Shown piece by piece: positions 27,283 through 39,083 of a stretch of 64,000 bases of DNA. The DNA comes from Pseudomonas mosselii. GTDB taxonomy: Bacteria > Pseudomonadota > Gammaproteobacteria > Pseudomonadales > Pseudomonadaceae. The translations under genes and the position numbers were made by a program. Every line of letters begins with the position of its first letter. Position 1 is the stretch's first letter. The notes below the pieces were generated by a model. That model made no database searches. It was not told the origin of the DNA and saw only the letters and a program-made list of their open reading frames with translations. The stretch is taken from positions 124,001-188,000 of the forward strand of contig NZ_QJRP01000003.1 in assembly GCF_003205295.1 (NCBI RefSeq). The letters are read 5' to 3'.

Positions 27283-29180
27283 GTGGCGGTTCGCGTATCC
27301 AGCTGCTCAGCCCGCGGCTGGCCAACCAGATCGCCGCCGGCGAGGTGGTCGAGCGCCCCGCGTCGGTGGCCAAGGAATTGCTGGAAAACAGCCTCGACTC
27401 CGGTGCCCGGCGCATCGAGGTCGAAGTCGAACAGGGCGGCGTGAAGCTGCTGCGGGTACGCGACAACGGCAGCGGCATCGCGCCTGACGACCTGCCGCTG
27501 GCCCTGGCGCGCCACGCCACCAGCAAGATCCGTGAACTGGAAGACCTTGAAGGCGTGCTCAGCCTCGGTTTTCGCGGTGAGGCCCTGGCCTCGATCAGCT
27601 CGGTGGCTCGTCTGACCCTGACCTCGCGCACCGCCGACGCCAGCGAAGCCTGGCAGGTGGAAACCGAAGGACGCGAGATGACGCCACGGGTGCAGCCCGC
27701 CGCGCATCCGGTCGGCACCTCGGTCGAAGTACGCGACCTGTTCTTCAACACCCCGGCCCGGCGCAAGTTCCTCAAGGCGGAGAAGACCGAGTTCGACCAT
27801 CTGCAGGAAGTGATCCGGCGCCTGGCGCTGGCGCGCTTCGACGTCGGCTTCCACCTGCGCCACAACGGCAAGACCATCTTCAGCCTGCACGAGGCCGCCG
27901 ACGAGATGGCCCGGGCGCGGCGCGTGGGCGCCATCTGCGGCCCGGGCTTCCTCGAGCAGGCGCTGCCCATCGATGTCGAGCGCAACGGCCTGCGGCTGTG
28001 GGGCTGGGTCGGCCTGCCGACCTTCTCGCGCAGTCAGGCCGACCTGCAGTACTTCTTCGTCAATGGCCGCGCCGTGCGCGACAAGCTGGTCGCCCACGCG
28101 GTGCGCCAGGCCTATCGAGATGTGCTGTTCAATGGCCGGCACCCGACCTTCGTGCTGTTCCTCGAGTGCGACCCGACCGGAGTGGACGTCAACGTACACC
28201 CGACCAAGCACGAAGTACGCTTCCGCGAAGGGCGCACGGTCCATGATTTCCTTTATGGCACCCTGCACCGTGCCTTGGCCGATGTGCGCCCGGAAGACCA
28301 GCTCGCAGCACCCACCGCGACCAGCGAGATGCTTCGCCCGAGCGGCCTGCAGGCCGGCGAGTTCGGCCCGCAGGGCGAGATGCGCCTGGCTTCGCCGGTG
28401 CTCGAGCAACCCCAGGGCGAGGCGCGTCCTGGCGTCTCCTCCGGCGGCTCTGGCGCCGGCTATCAGTACCAGTACACCCCGCGCCCCGCGCAGCCGGTCA
28501 ACGTCGGCGAGGCCCAGGCGGTCTACCGCGAGTTCTACGCGCCGCTGGACAACACCACCGCCACGCCGAGTGCGCTGCCGGAAAGCCAGGGCGACATCCC
28601 ACCGTTGGGCTACGCCCTGGCCCAGCTCAAGGGCATCTATATCCTCGCCGAGAACGCTGTCGGCCTGGTGCTGGTGGACATGCACGCCGCCCATGAGCGG
28701 ATCATGTACGAGCGCCTGAAGGTGGCCATGGCCAGCGAAGGCCTGAGCGGCCAGCCGCTGCTGGTGCCCGAGTCGCTGGCGCTGAGCCAGCGCGAAGCCG
28801 ATTGCGCCGAGGAACATGCCCAGTGGTTCCAGCGCCTGGGCTTCGAGCTGCAGCGCCTGGGCCCGGAAACCCTGGCGATTCGCCAGATCCCGGCGCTGCT
28901 CAAGCAGGCCGAGGCCAACCGCCTGGTGCAGGATGTGCTAGCTGACCTCATGGAATACGGCACCAGCGACCGGATCCAGGCGCACTTGAACGAACTGCTC
29001 GGGACCATGGCCTGCCACGGCGCTGTGCGCGCCAACCGGCGCCTGGCCATCCCGGAGATGAACGCGCTGCTGCGCGACATGGAAAACACCGAGCGCAGCG
29101 GTCAGTGCAACCATGGCCGGCCGACCTGGACCCAGATGGGCCTGGACGACCTGGACAAGCTGTTCCTGCGGGGTCGATGA
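27279..29180 (+). CDS. mutL: DNA mismatch repair protein MutL
   Basis: 633 residues. The N-terminal GHKL ATPase has [12 protein letters not shown] (catalytic Glu33), DNGSGI and [12 protein letters not shown], with the ATP lid ending near residue 110. A Pro/Gly/Gln-rich linker covers roughly 340-430. The C-terminal dimerisation domain contains [12 protein letters not shown], which fits the MutL endonuclease motif DQHA-x2-E-x4-E with Met in place of Gln at the second position (Asp467). That fits pseudomonads, whose MutL is reported to nick DNA. It overlaps amiB by four bases, and miaA begins two bases after its stop codon. Confidence 0.96.
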   Translation: MSGGSRIQLLSPRLANQIAAGEVVERPASVAKELLENSLDSGARRIEVEVEQGGVKLLRVRDNGSGIAPDDLPLALARHATSKIRELEDLEGVLSLGFRGEALASISSVARLTLTSRTADASEAWQVETEGREMTPRVQPAAHPVGTSVEVRDLFFNTPARRKFLKAEKTEFDHLQEVIRRLALARFDVGFHLRHNGKTIFSLHEAADEMARARRVGAICGPGFLEQALPIDVERNGLRLWGWVGLPTFSRSQADLQYFFVNGRAVRDKLVAHAVRQAYRDVLFNGRHPTFVLFLECDPTGVDVNVHPTKHEVRFREGRTVHDFLYGTLHRALADVRPEDQLAAPTATSEMLRPSGLQAGEFGPQGEMRLASPVLEQPQGEARPGVSSGGSGAGYQYQYTPRPAQPVNVGEAQAVYREFYAPLDNTTATPSALPESQGDIPPLGYALAQLKGIYILAENAVGLVLVDMHAAHERIMYERLKVAMASEGLSGQPLLVPESLALSQREADCAEEHAQWFQRLGFELQRLGPETLAIRQIPALLKQAEANRLVQDVLADLMEYGTSDRIQAHLNELLGTMACHGAVRANRRLAIPEMNALLRDMENTERSGQCNHGRPTWTQMGLDDLDKLFLRGR

Positions 29181-29181
29181 G

Positions 29182-30153
29182 ATGAATGCGAAACCCCCGG
29201 CGATATTCCTCATGGGGCCGACGGCGGCCGGCAAGACCGATCTTGCCATCGAACTGACCAAAGTGCTGCCCTGCGAGCTGATCAGCGTCGACTCGGCGCT
29301 GGTCTATCGCGGCATGGACATCGGCACCGCGAAGCCCTCCAAAGAGCTGCTGGCTGCCCACCCGCACCGCTTGATCGATATCCTCGATCCCGCCGAAAGC
29401 TACTCGGCCAAGCGATTCTGCACCGATGCCCTCGAGGCCATGGCCGAGATCACCGCGCGCGGCAAGATCCCGCTGCTGGTCGGCGGCACCATGCTCTATT
29501 ACAAGGCGCTGATCGATGGCCTGGCCGACATGCCGGCGGCTGACCCGGCGGTGCGCGCCGAACTCGAGGCCCAGGCCGCCACGCTGGGTCTGGCCGAGCT
29601 GCACCGGCAGCTGGCCGAAGTGGACCCGGAATCCGCGGCGCGCATCCATCCGAATGACCCGCAGCGGCTGATCCGTGCGCTCGAAGTGTATCGGGTCAGT
29701 GGCCAGACCATGACCGCCCACCGGCAGCGTCAATTCGCGGAAAGTAGCGCTGCAGACGCAGGCGCGGGCGGGCATTTGCCCTATACTGTCGCGAGTTTGG
29801 CGATTGCTCCTACAGATCGTCACATTTTGCATCAGCGAATTGCGTTACGATTTTCGCAGATGCTGGAACAGGGCTTCGTCGACGAGGTCCGAACGCTGCG
29901 GGCCAGAAGTGACTTGCACGCGGAACTGCCGTCTATACGGGCAGTGGGCTATCGACAGGTCTGGGATTATCTCGACGGTCAGCTGACTGAGAATGAGATG
30001 CGAGAACGCGGTATCATTGCCACTCGCCAGCTGGCCAAGCGGCAGTTCACCTGGTTGCGCGGCTGGGAAGGCGTGCACTGGCTGGATAGCCTGGCCTGCG
30101 ACAATCTGTCCCGCACCTTGAAATACCTGGGGACCGTCTCCATATTGAGCTGA
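29182..30153 (+). CDS. miaA: tRNA dimethylallyltransferase MiaA
   Basis: Adds the dimethylallyl group to A37 of tRNAs reading UNN codons. 323 residues from the ATG at 29182; the frame extending upstream lies inside mutL. The P-loop is [12 protein letters not shown] at about 11-22. It is followed by [20 protein letters not shown] (substrate binding), [11 protein letters not shown] and the tRNA-binding region [16 protein letters not shown], with [14 protein letters not shown] late. Codon use shifts to a lower-G+C pattern in the last third, near the hfq promoter region. It follows mutL directly and precedes hfq by 94 bp, the classic miaA-hfq-hflX order. Confidence 0.96.
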   Translation: MNAKPPAIFLMGPTAAGKTDLAIELTKVLPCELISVDSALVYRGMDIGTAKPSKELLAAHPHRLIDILDPAESYSAKRFCTDALEAMAEITARGKIPLLVGGTMLYYKALIDGLADMPAADPAVRAELEAQAATLGLAELHRQLAEVDPESAARIHPNDPQRLIRALEVYRVSGQTMTAHRQRQFAESSAADAGAGGHLPYTVASLAIAPTDRHILHQRIALRFSQMLEQGFVDEVRTLRARSDLHAELPSIRAVGYRQVWDYLDGQLTENEMRERGIIATRQLAKRQFTWLRGWEGVHWLDSLACDNLSRTLKYLGTVSILS

Positions 30154-30247
30154 GTCCCTGCCAAATGCCGTCTATTCTTGCGGACGGGCGGCATAATTTA
30201 TCGATTTTCTTGATTTTCTACTATTGATCCTTACAGGAGTGCGGCAT

Positions 30248-30508
30248 ATGTCAAAAGGGCATTCGCTACAAGACCCTTACTTGAACACCTTGAGAAAAGA
30301 AAAAGTCCCGGTTTCGATCTATCTGGTCAACGGGATCAAGCTGCAGGGCCAGATCGAATCCTTCGACCAGTTCGTTGTGCTGCTGAAGAACACCGTCAGC
30401 CAGATGGTCTACAAGCACGCCATTTCGACTGTCGTACCTGCCCGTCCGGTTCGCCTGCCAAGCCCGTCCGATGCCGATCACGGCGACAGCGAGCAAGGCA
30501 ACGCTTGA
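30248..30508 (+). CDS. hfq: RNA chaperone Hfq
   Basis: Hexameric Sm-like protein that pairs small RNAs with mRNAs and, with Crc in Pseudomonas, represses catabolic genes. 86 residues from the ATG at 30248 with AGGAG upstream. Sm1 is [23 protein letters not shown], with Gln8, Asp9 and Lys31 typical of the RNA-binding face. Sm2 includes Tyr55-Lys56-His57. The C-terminal tail is short (about 20 residues), as in pseudomonads, unlike the long E. coli tail. hflX begins 18 bases later. Confidence 0.98.
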   Translation: MSKGHSLQDPYLNTLRKEKVPVSIYLVNGIKLQGQIESFDQFVVLLKNTVSQMVYKHAISTVVPARPVRLPSPSDADHGDSEQGNA

Positions 30509-30526
30509 AAAAAGTAGGAGCCTGCA

Positions 30527-31828
30527 TTGTTCTTTGAGCGCCACGGTGGTGGTGAGCGAGCGCTGCTCGTTCACTTGGAAGGTCAGAACCCTGAGGCGCG
30601 CGAAGACCCGCAGGAGTTTCAGGAGCTGGCGCTGTCGGCCGGAGCCGATATCGTCTCGCTGGTAACAGTGGCGCGGCATCAGCCCACCGCCAAGTTTCTG
30701 ATCGGCAGCGGCAAGGTCGAGGAATTGCGCGACCTGGTCCAATCGGCCGAAGCCGACCTGGTGATTTTCAATCACACCCTCACGCCCAGCCAGGAACGTA
30801 ACCTCGAGCGCGTCTTCGAGTGTCGCGTGCTGGACCGCACCGGGCTGATTCTCGATATCTTTGCCCAGCGGGCGCGTACTCACGAAGGCAAGCTGCAGGT
30901 CGAACTGGCCCAGCTCGAGCACATGAGCACGCGGCTGGTGCGCGGCTGGACCCACCTGGAGCGGCAGAAGGGCGGTATCGGCCTGCGCGGCCCGGGCGAA
31001 ACCCAGCTGGAAACCGACCGCCGCCTGCTGCGGGTGCGCCTGCGCCAGATCAAGGCACGCCTGGAGAAGGTGCGCAGCCAGCGCGAACAGGCCCGTCGCG
31101 GGCGCAAGCGCGCGGATATCCCGTCGGTGTCGCTGGTGGGCTATACCAACGCCGGCAAGTCGACCCTGTTCAACGCCCTGACGCAATCCGAGGTGTATGC
31201 CGCGGACCAGTTGTTCGCCACCCTCGATCCGACCTTGCGCCGGCTCGAACTGGCCGACCTGGGGCCGATCGTGCTGGCCGACACCGTGGGCTTCATCCGC
31301 CACCTGCCGCACAAGCTGGTCGAGGCATTTCGGGCTACGCTCGAAGAGTCGAGCAACTCCGACCTGCTGCTGCACGTGATCGACGCCCATGAGCCCGAGC
31401 GCATGGAGCAGATCGAACAGGTGCTGGCGGTGCTGGGCGAGATCGGGGCCGAGAGCTTGCCGATCCTCGAGGTCTATAACAAACTCGACCTGCTCGAAGA
31501 TGTCGAGCCGCAGATCCAGCGCGATGCCGACGGCAAGCCGCAGCGGGTCTGGGTATCGGCGCGGGATGGACGAGGCCTGGAGCTGGTTGGCCAGGCGATT
31601 GCCGAGTTGCTGGGGGACGACCTGTATGTCGGAACCCTGTGCCTGGAGCAACGGTTTGCCCGCCTGCGCGCGCAATTCTTTGCCTTGGGTGCTGTGCAGA
31701 GTGAAGAGCATGATGAAGAAGGGCGCAGCCTGCTGAGCGTGCGACTGCCCAGGGTCGAGTTGAATCGCCTGGTCAGCCGCGAAGGCATGGAGCCGCAAGT
31801 GTTTGTCGAGCAACACACTTTGCAATAA
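30527..31828 (+). CDS. hflX: Ribosome-associated GTPase HflX
   Basis: 433 residues. HflX splits stalled 70S ribosomes under stress. The start is a TTG with AGGAG upstream; the family begins with MFFERHGGGE. The N-terminal HflX domain contains FLIGSGKVEEL and the signature RGPGETQLETDRR near residue 155. The GTPase domain has G1 GYTNAGKSTLFN at about 205, G3 DTVGFI and G4 NKLD. A C-terminal domain of about 70 residues follows. It sits in the hfq-hflX-hflK-hflC cluster. Confidence 0.96.
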   Translation: MFFERHGGGERALLVHLEGQNPEAREDPQEFQELALSAGADIVSLVTVARHQPTAKFLIGSGKVEELRDLVQSAEADLVIFNHTLTPSQERNLERVFECRVLDRTGLILDIFAQRARTHEGKLQVELAQLEHMSTRLVRGWTHLERQKGGIGLRGPGETQLETDRRLLRVRLRQIKARLEKVRSQREQARRGRKRADIPSVSLVGYTNAGKSTLFNALTQSEVYAADQLFATLDPTLRRLELADLGPIVLADTVGFIRHLPHKLVEAFRATLEESSNSDLLLHVIDAHEPERMEQIEQVLAVLGEIGAESLPILEVYNKLDLLEDVEPQIQRDADGKPQRVWVSARDGRGLELVGQAIAELLGDDLYVGTLCLEQRFARLRAQFFALGAVQSEEHDEEGRSLLSVRLPRVELNRLVSREGMEPQVFVEQHTLQ

Positions 31829-31924
31829 ATGCCCGTCGAGGTCGTCGGGCAGCGGTGACAGGCATTCTGTAGCATTGGACGGCGCGCCGTGGGCGCGTCT
31901 TTGCTTTATCAGATGGAGAGCGCT

Positions 31925-33109
31925 ATGGCTTGGAACGAGCCGGGTGGCAACTCGAACAATCAGGATCCCTGGGGCGGTCGCCGTAACGGCGGCGGCGGTG
32001 GTGGCGACAAGAAAGGTCCACCGGATCTGGACGAGGCCTTCCGCAAGCTGCAGGACAGCCTGAACGGCATGTTCGGCAGTGGCAAGAAACGCGGTGGCGG
32101 TGGCGACCGTAATATCGGCAAGGGCGGCAGCTATGGCTTGCTGGGCATCGGCCTGGCGGTATTGGCGGCTATCTGGCTGTACAACGCCGTGTACGTGGTG
32201 GACGAGCAGGAGCAGGCCGTGGTGCTGCGCTTCGGCAAGTACTACGAGACCGTCGGTCCCGGCCTGAACATCTACTTCCCGCCGATCGACCGCAAGTACA
32301 TGGAAAACGTGACCCGCGAGCGGGCCTACACCAAGCAGGGGCAGATGCTCACCGAAGACGAGAACATCGTCGAGGTGCCGCTGACCGTGCAGTACCGCAT
32401 CAGCAACCTGCAGGACTTCGTGCTCAACGTCGACCAGCCGGAAGTCAGCCTGCAGCATGCGACCGACAGCGCCCTGCGCCACGTGGTGGGTTCCACCTCG
32501 ATGGACCAGGTGCTGACCGAAGGCCGCGAGCAGATGGCCGTGGATATCCGCGAGCGCCTGCAGCGTTTCCTCGACACCTACCGCACCGGTATCACCGTCA
32601 CCCAGGTCAACGTACAGAGCGCGGCAGCCCCGCGTGAAGTGCAGGAAGCCTTCGACGACGTGATCCGTGCCCGTGAAGACGAGCAGCGTGCGCGCAACCA
32701 GGCCGAGTCCTACGCCAACGGCGTGGTGCCTGAGGCCCGCGGTCAGGCGCAGCGCATCATCGAGGATGCCAATGGCTACCGCGATGAGGTCATCGCCCGT
32801 GCCAAGGGTGAGGCCGATCGCTTCACCAAGCTGGTGGCCGAGTACCGCAAGGCGCCGGACGTGACCCGTCAGCGTCTGTACCTGGAAACCATGCAGGAGG
32901 TGTACAGCAACTCCAGCAAGGTCATGGTGGCGACCAAGGACGGGCAGAACAACCTGCTCTACCTGCCACTGGACAAGATGGTCGAAGGCAGCCGCAACAG
33001 CACGCCAGCGCCGGTCAGCGGTGTTTCGCCGTCGGTCAATGACGCCGCCGCACGCGCCGCGCAGGACCTGCAACAACAACCGCCGCTGCGTTCCAGGGAG
33101 AGCCGCTGA
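31925..33109 (+). CDS. hflK: FtsH protease modulator HflK
   Basis: 394 residues from the ATG at 31925 (SD GGAGAG); the in-frame ATG at 31889 has no SD. A Gly-rich N-terminal region (NSNNQDPWGGRRNGGGG) is followed by one TM helix (LLGIGLAVLAAIWLYNAVYVV) and a periplasmic SPFH/band-7 domain (RFGKYYETVGPGLNIYFPP, NIVEVPLTVQYRI). A long coiled coil follows, and then a Pro/Gln-rich tail. HflK and HflC form a cage around FtsH in the inner membrane. The stop overlaps the hflC start by one base. Confidence 0.96.
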   Translation: MAWNEPGGNSNNQDPWGGRRNGGGGGGDKKGPPDLDEAFRKLQDSLNGMFGSGKKRGGGGDRNIGKGGSYGLLGIGLAVLAAIWLYNAVYVVDEQEQAVVLRFGKYYETVGPGLNIYFPPIDRKYMENVTRERAYTKQGQMLTEDENIVEVPLTVQYRISNLQDFVLNVDQPEVSLQHATDSALRHVVGSTSMDQVLTEGREQMAVDIRERLQRFLDTYRTGITVTQVNVQSAAAPREVQEAFDDVIRAREDEQRARNQAESYANGVVPEARGQAQRIIEDANGYRDEVIARAKGEADRFTKLVAEYRKAPDVTRQRLYLETMQEVYSNSSKVMVATKDGQNNLLYLPLDKMVEGSRNSTPAPVSGVSPSVNDAAARAAQDLQQQPPLRSRESR

Positions 33110-33978
33110 TGAGCAATAAATCGCTGTTCGCCCTGATTGGCGCCGTGGTGCTGGCGATCGTCGCCTGGAACTGCTTCTACATCGTCTCGCAGACCGAGCG
33201 CGCGGTATTGCTGCAGTTCGGCCGCGTGGTCAAGGCTGATGTCCAGCCCGGCCTGCACGTGAAGGTGCCGTACGTGAACCAGGTGCGCAAGTTCGACGCC
33301 CGCCTGATGACCCTCGACGCCCCGACCCAGCGTTTCCTGACGCTGGAGAAGAAAGCGGTGATGGTCGATGCCTACGCCAAGTGGCGGGTCAAGGACGCCG
33401 AGCGCTTCTACACCGCCACTTCGGGCATGAAGCAGATCGCCGACGAGCGTCTGTCGCGTCGCCTGGAAAGCGGCCTGCGCGACCAGTTCGGCAAGCGCAC
33501 CCTGCACGAGGTGGTGTCGGGTGAGCGTGACGCGCTGATGGCCGACATCACCGCCTCGCTGAACCGCATGGCCAGCAAGGAACTCGGTATCGAAGTGGTC
33601 GACGTCCGCGTCAAGGCCATCGACCTGCCGAAGGAAGTCAACCGCAGCGTGTTCGACCGCATGAGCACCGAGCGTGAGCGTGAGGCCCGCGAGCACCGCG
33701 CCAAGGGTAACGAGCTGGCCGAAGGTATTCGTGCCGACGCCGATCGCCAGCGCCGCGTGCTGCTGGCCGAGGCGTATCGTGAAGCGGAAGAGACCCGCGG
33801 TGATGGCGACGCCCAGGCGGCTGCCATCTATGCCAAGGCCTACAGCCAGGACGCTGATTTCTATGCGTTCCACCGTAGCCTGCAGGCCTACCGCGAGAGC
33901 TTCTCGAGCAAGAGCGACGTACTGGTCCTGGACCCGAAGAACGAGTTCTTCCGTTACCTGGACAAGAGCAAGCCCTGA
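33109..33978 (+). CDS. hflC: FtsH protease modulator HflC
   Basis: 289 residues. The N-terminal TM helix (LFALIGAVVLAIVAWNCFYIV) leads into an SPFH/band-7 domain (TERAVLLQFGRVVKADVQPGLHVKVP, MVDAYAKWRV) and a coiled-coil region rich in Arg/Glu (STEREREAREHRAKGNELAEGI). It is the partner of HflK and is translationally coupled to it. In relatives I recall a small DUF2065 gene between hflC and hisZ; I cannot find one here. Confidence 0.96.
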   Translation: MSNKSLFALIGAVVLAIVAWNCFYIVSQTERAVLLQFGRVVKADVQPGLHVKVPYVNQVRKFDARLMTLDAPTQRFLTLEKKAVMVDAYAKWRVKDAERFYTATSGMKQIADERLSRRLESGLRDQFGKRTLHEVVSGERDALMADITASLNRMASKELGIEVVDVRVKAIDLPKEVNRSVFDRMSTEREREAREHRAKGNELAEGIRADADRQRRVLLAEAYREAEETRGDGDAQAAAIYAKAYSQDADFYAFHRSLQAYRESFSSKSDVLVLDPKNEFFRYLDKSKP

Positions 33979-33990
33979 TGCTGCTCTCAT

Positions 33991-34088
33991 GACGGGGCGC
34001 CCCGTCTGGCAGCTAAAATGCCAGGCGGGGTGCATCCTGAATGAAAAGGGGTGTATGATGCGGCAGCCGGGAAATTCCCGGCTTTTTT
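33991..34088 (+). terminator. Structured leader and rho-independent terminator after hflC
   Basis: Three structures follow each other. First is a perfect 16-bp palindrome, GACGGGGC-GCCCCGTC (33991-34006). Second is a hairpin with 12-bp arms CCCCGTCTGGCA/TGCCAGGCGGGG at 34000-34030, which shares seven bases with the first and so excludes it. Third is a true terminator, GCCGGGAA/TTCCCGGC followed by six T (34066-34088). The remaining bases to hisZ at 34271 hold no gene. Confidence 0.75.
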
Positions 34089-34270
34089 GCGTCTGCAAGG
34101 TTGATCGGCCCATGGCTTGTTGACGGTTTGGTCAGGACGCAAGGCAATTCGAGGGTGTTGGCTACGGTGGTTGCGCTGGGATCAGTGCTGCCCGCTATTG
34201 TGCGCCAACGCCTGCTTTACTCACGGCTCGCCTGCGGGCAGGCCGCCCGGACCAGAGGGGAAATGGCGTA

Positions 34271-35458
34271 ATGGCAACGGTAGACCGCTGGCTGCTGCCA
34301 GATGGCATCGAGGAAGTACTGCCACCTGAGGCCGCGCGCATCGAGATCGCGCGGCGTCAGGTGTTGGACCTGTTCCAGAGTTGGGGTTACGAACTGGTCG
34401 TCACGCCGCATATCGAGTACCTGGAGTCGCTGCTCACCGGCGCCGGCCAGGACCTGGACCAGCGCACCTTCAAGGTCGTCGACCCGCAGTCCGGCCGCCT
34501 GATGGGCTTCCGTGCCGACTTCACCCCGCAGGTGGCGCGCATCGACGCCCACACCCTGCGCCGTGAAGGTCCGAGCCGCCTGTGCTACGCCGGCAGCGTG
34601 CTGCACGCGCAACCGCGTGCCCTGTCCACCTCGCGCAGCCCGATCCAGTTGGGCGCCGAGCTGTACGGCGACGCCAGCCCTACCAGCGATGTCGAGGTCA
34701 TCAGCCTGATGCTCGCCACGCTGCAACTGACCGATGTGCCGGATGTGCACATGGACCTTGGCCATGTCGGTATCTACCGTGGCCTGGCCCGTGCCGCCAA
34801 CCTGTCTGGCGCGGTCGAGCAGCAGCTGTTCGACGCCCTGCAGCGCAAGGCTGTCGACGAAGTGCAGGCGCTCACCGCCGACCTGCCGAAGGACCTGGGC
34901 AACATGCTGCGCGCCCTGGTCGAGCTGTGCGGCGGCCGTGAAGTGCTGGCCGAGGCCCGCGTGCGCCTGGGTCGTGCCCCGGCCAGCGTGCTGGCGGCGC
35001 TGGACGACCTGCTGGCGATCGCCGATCGCCTGGCGTCGCGTTATCCGGACCTGCCGTTGTACTTCGACCTCGGTGAGCTGCGCGGCTACAACTACCACAC
35101 CGGCGTGGTGTTCGCGGTATTCGTGCCGGGCGAAGGTCAGTCGATCGCCCAGGGTGGCCGTTACGACGACATCGGAGCCGATTTTGGCCGGGCACGCCCG
35201 GCCACCGGATTCTCCACGGATTTGAAGACCCTGGTCACACTGGGGCGAGCGGAGGTCGTATTGCCTGCTGGCGGCATCTGGATGCCCGATAGCAGCGATG
35301 CGGCCCTCTGGCAGCAAGTCTGCCAGTTGCGCAACGAAGGCCAGCGTGTGGTCCAGGCCCTGCCTGGCCAGCCGTTGAGTGCTGCCTTCGAGGCGGATTG
35401 TGATCGGCAATTGATTCAGCAAGACGGGCGCTGGCAGGTACTGCCGCTGACCCACTGA
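34271..35458 (+). CDS. hisZ: ATP phosphoribosyltransferase regulatory subunit HisZ
   Basis: 395 residues, a paralogue of histidyl-tRNA synthetase that lacks the anticodon-binding domain and activates the short form of HisG in histidine synthesis. It starts with [17 protein letters not shown]. The class II synthetase motifs are degenerate: motif 2 region [16 protein letters not shown], then [18 protein letters not shown] and the late [27 protein letters not shown]. The length and the GGRYDD motif without a tRNA-binding C-terminus favour HisZ over HisS. It lies just before purA, as in other pseudomonads. SD is GAGGGG. Confidence 0.94.
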   Translation: MATVDRWLLPDGIEEVLPPEAARIEIARRQVLDLFQSWGYELVVTPHIEYLESLLTGAGQDLDQRTFKVVDPQSGRLMGFRADFTPQVARIDAHTLRREGPSRLCYAGSVLHAQPRALSTSRSPIQLGAELYGDASPTSDVEVISLMLATLQLTDVPDVHMDLGHVGIYRGLARAANLSGAVEQQLFDALQRKAVDEVQALTADLPKDLGNMLRALVELCGGREVLAEARVRLGRAPASVLAALDDLLAIADRLASRYPDLPLYFDLGELRGYNYHTGVVFAVFVPGEGQSIAQGGRYDDIGADFGRARPATGFSTDLKTLVTLGRAEVVLPAGGIWMPDSSDAALWQQVCQLRNEGQRVVQALPGQPLSAAFEADCDRQLIQQDGRWQVLPLTH

Positions 35459-35499
35459 GATTCTTCGCCGGCACTGGGCCGGCAACCAAGTTTGCGTGA

Positions 35500-36807
<1,308 letters not shown>

Positions 36808-36830
36808 TCGGCCACTTCGGTAGCTGATTG

Positions 36831-36865
36831 AACGCCGCGCTCTCGCAAGGGAGCGCGGCGTTTTC
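36831..36865 (+). terminator. Rho-independent terminator after purA
   Basis: A 12-bp stem AACGCCGCGCTC / GAGCGCGGCGTT with an eight-base loop, followed by TTC and a T-rich stretch. Confidence 0.9.
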
Positions 36866-37013
36866 ATTTGCGAGCAAGGGTGGCGTTGCACAAATGCCTT
36901 ACCCCCTTCTACTCATTGGCGTTTATACCTGCTGCCTCAGGCACAACCCTTGCTGTAAGAAGACTCTGTAGATGCCATCAAAGTAATGGCGCCAGAAACA
37001 CGAGGGTTACAAC

Positions 37014-38948
37014 GTGTCTGCCATCCTTTCACTGTTACGAAGCCGCCTCTTGCGGCCTGTGTTTGTTGCGCTTGGTATCGCTCTTCTGGTGCAGGTGCTG
37101 GTCGCTGTTGCACTGACACGGAGCACGGTCACCGCCCTGGAGGCCGATTTGGGCGCGCGCCTGGGGAACGACAGTCAGAAACTGGCCGCCGAACTGGAGC
37201 AGGCCGGGCAGGATGTCCGCGCCGGGCTCGACAGCCTGTCGGCCAGTACCCGCCAGCGCCTCAGTGCCGGCCTCTCCGAGCGTCTGCAGGGCGAGCAGCA
37301 GCAGCTGCGGGCCACCCTGGAGAAGAACCTCAAGGACTCGGCCAATGACATGGCCGAGCTGCTGGCCTCGGTCGCGCCGCGGGCGATCTGGGACAACGAC
37401 GTGCCGACGCTGTCGGACTTTGCCCGTCGCGCCCAGCGCAACCCCAACGTGCTGTTCGTGATCTACGACGACGCTCAGGGGCAGCACCTGACCCGCTACC
37501 TCAACCGGCAGAACCCGATCAACCAGGCGTTGATGGACAAGGGGCAGGGCGAGCGGGCGCTGGACAAGGTGCTGGATGCCGCGCGCAAGGATCCGTCGGT
37601 GTACTACGTCGAGGCCTCGATCAACCCCAACGGCGCCGAGATCGGCAAGGTGCTGATGGGCGTCTCCACCGCGGGTGTCGACCAGGAACTCAAGGCCCTC
37701 GACCAACGTTTCGCCGCGCTGATCGCCAGCGGCGAGCAACTGGTCGGCGACAGCCTGGTGGCTGCCGCAGCCGACAGCGGCAAGGCCCTGCGCGCGCGCC
37801 TGGAGACGGCGCAGAACAGCGCCACGGCGATGCAGGCCAATACCGCGCAGACCGTGCGCGACGCCGCCGCCGAGCTGCGCTGGCGTATCGGCCTGGGGCT
37901 GGTGCTGGTGGGGCTGGGCGTGCTGCTGGTGGTGGCCGTGGTGCTCGGGCGCCGGGTGCTGAGCAAGCTCGGCCTGCTGATTGCCGCGTTGAACGACCTG
38001 GCTGCGGGCGAGGGTGACCTGACCAAGCGGGTCAAGCTCGACAGCCGTGACGAGATCGGCGACATGGCCTCGGCGGTCAACCGCTTCGTCGACAAGCTTC
38101 AGCCCATCGTCCGCGAGGCCGGCGAGGTGGCGCAGCGCACCGGTGTCGAGATCGACAGCATGGCCCAGCGCAACGCGGGCGCCGATGCCGCCGCCGCGCT
38201 GCAGCGCGACGAAGTGGCGGCCAGCCTGCGCGACCTGTCGAGCATGGCCGACGAGGCCCAGGCCGAGAGCCATGCCATGCAGGCGGCGTTGCAGCAGGTG
38301 GTGGACATTCGTCAGGCCACCGACGAGAACAGTCGTGCCTCCACCCAGCTGGCGCGCTTGATCGAGAACCTGGCCGGAGAGGTGCAGACCGGCTCCCAGG
38401 TGATCGAGCGATTGGCCAAGCAGAGTGAACAGATCGAGGTGGTGCTGACGGTGATCCATGGCATCGCCGAGCAGACCAACCTGCTGGCGCTGAACGCCGC
38501 CATCGAGGCGGCGCGGGCCGGGGAGACCGGGCGCGGCTTCGCCGTGGTGGCCGACGAGGTGCGGGCGCTGGCGAGCAAGACGCAGAGCTCGACCGGGGAT
38601 ATCCAGTCGCATATCGCCGCCCTGCAGCAGGGGGCCAAGGAGGCGGTGGCGACCATCAGCCAGGCCGGGCGCCAGGCCAGCGAAGGCCTGCTGGTGCTGC
38701 GTGACAACGAGCGTCGCCAGCAGTCGGTGCAGGCGGCGGTGGAGCAGGTGCATGCGGCGATCGGTCTGGCCACTCGCGCTGCTGAGCAGCAGGCCAATGG
38801 TGCTCAGGCGGTACGTGGGCGGGTGGAGAACATCCATGCCCAGGCCGAGCGTTCGGCCGAGGTGGTGATGCAGACCACGGCCAGCAGCAAGGTGCTGGAT
38901 GACCTGGCGGCGCAGTTGCGGGCCAGCCTGGGGCAGTTCAGGGCATGA
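37014..38948 (+). CDS. Methyl-accepting chemotaxis protein
   Basis: 644 residues, starting at a GTG with GAGGG upstream. TM1 is at about 12-33 ([22 protein letters not shown]) and TM2 at about 288-312 ([21 protein letters not shown]), so the periplasmic sensor region is about 250 residues. It is mostly helical and does not show an obvious Cache or PAS signature to me. A HAMP domain follows TM2 ([35 protein letters not shown]). The signalling tip reads [21 protein letters not shown], the invariant CheW/CheA contact. There is no C-terminal CheR-docking pentapeptide. The ligand is unknown. It is a single-gene unit downstream of purA. Confidence 0.93.
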   Translation: MSAILSLLRSRLLRPVFVALGIALLVQVLVAVALTRSTVTALEADLGARLGNDSQKLAAELEQAGQDVRAGLDSLSASTRQRLSAGLSERLQGEQQQLRATLEKNLKDSANDMAELLASVAPRAIWDNDVPTLSDFARRAQRNPNVLFVIYDDAQGQHLTRYLNRQNPINQALMDKGQGERALDKVLDAARKDPSVYYVEASINPNGAEIGKVLMGVSTAGVDQELKALDQRFAALIASGEQLVGDSLVAAAADSGKALRARLETAQNSATAMQANTAQTVRDAAAELRWRIGLGLVLVGLGVLLVVAVVLGRRVLSKLGLLIAALNDLAAGEGDLTKRVKLDSRDEIGDMASAVNRFVDKLQPIVREAGEVAQRTGVEIDSMAQRNAGADAAAALQRDEVAASLRDLSSMADEAQAESHAMQAALQQVVDIRQATDENSRASTQLARLIENLAGEVQTGSQVIERLAKQSEQIEVVLTVIHGIAEQTNLLALNAAIEAARAGETGRGFAVVADEVRALASKTQSSTGDIQSHIAALQQGAKEAVATISQAGRQASEGLLVLRDNERRQQSVQAAVEQVHAAIGLATRAAEQQANGAQAVRGRVENIHAQAERSAEVVMQTTASSKVLDDLAAQLRASLGQFRA

Positions 38949-38951
38949 TTC

Positions 38952-39075
38952 GGGCGAGGGCTGCGCCCTCGCATCGCGACACAAGGCCGCTCCCACAGGT
39001 TCGGCGCTGATCTTGAAGTCGGTGCATTACCTGTGGGAGCGGCCTTGTGTCGCGATTGGGCCGCAAAGCGGCCCC
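38952..39075. repeat. Inverted REP pair after the chemoreceptor gene
   Basis: A GCGAGGGC/GCCCTCGC hairpin (38954-38972) is followed by a perfect 26-bp inverted pair. The left arm is 38974-38999 (tcgcgacacaaggccgctcc...) and the right arm 39030-39055, with a 30-bp spacer. A GGGCCGC-AAA-GCGGCCC hairpin (39058-39074) follows. The block lies between convergent genes. Confidence 0.9.
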
Positions 39076-39083
39076 AGCGGGTC

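Noticed and set aside
34117..34329. Small frame between hflC and hisZ as the missing DUF2065 gene
   Set aside because: Its sequence ([13 protein letters not shown]...) has no hydrophobic helices like DUF2065 and it runs into hisZ in another frame.
37380..37450. Possible frameshift in the chemoreceptor sensor region
   Set aside because: The frame is continuous from TM1 to the signalling tip with normal codon use; the unfamiliar sensor domain is just divergent.
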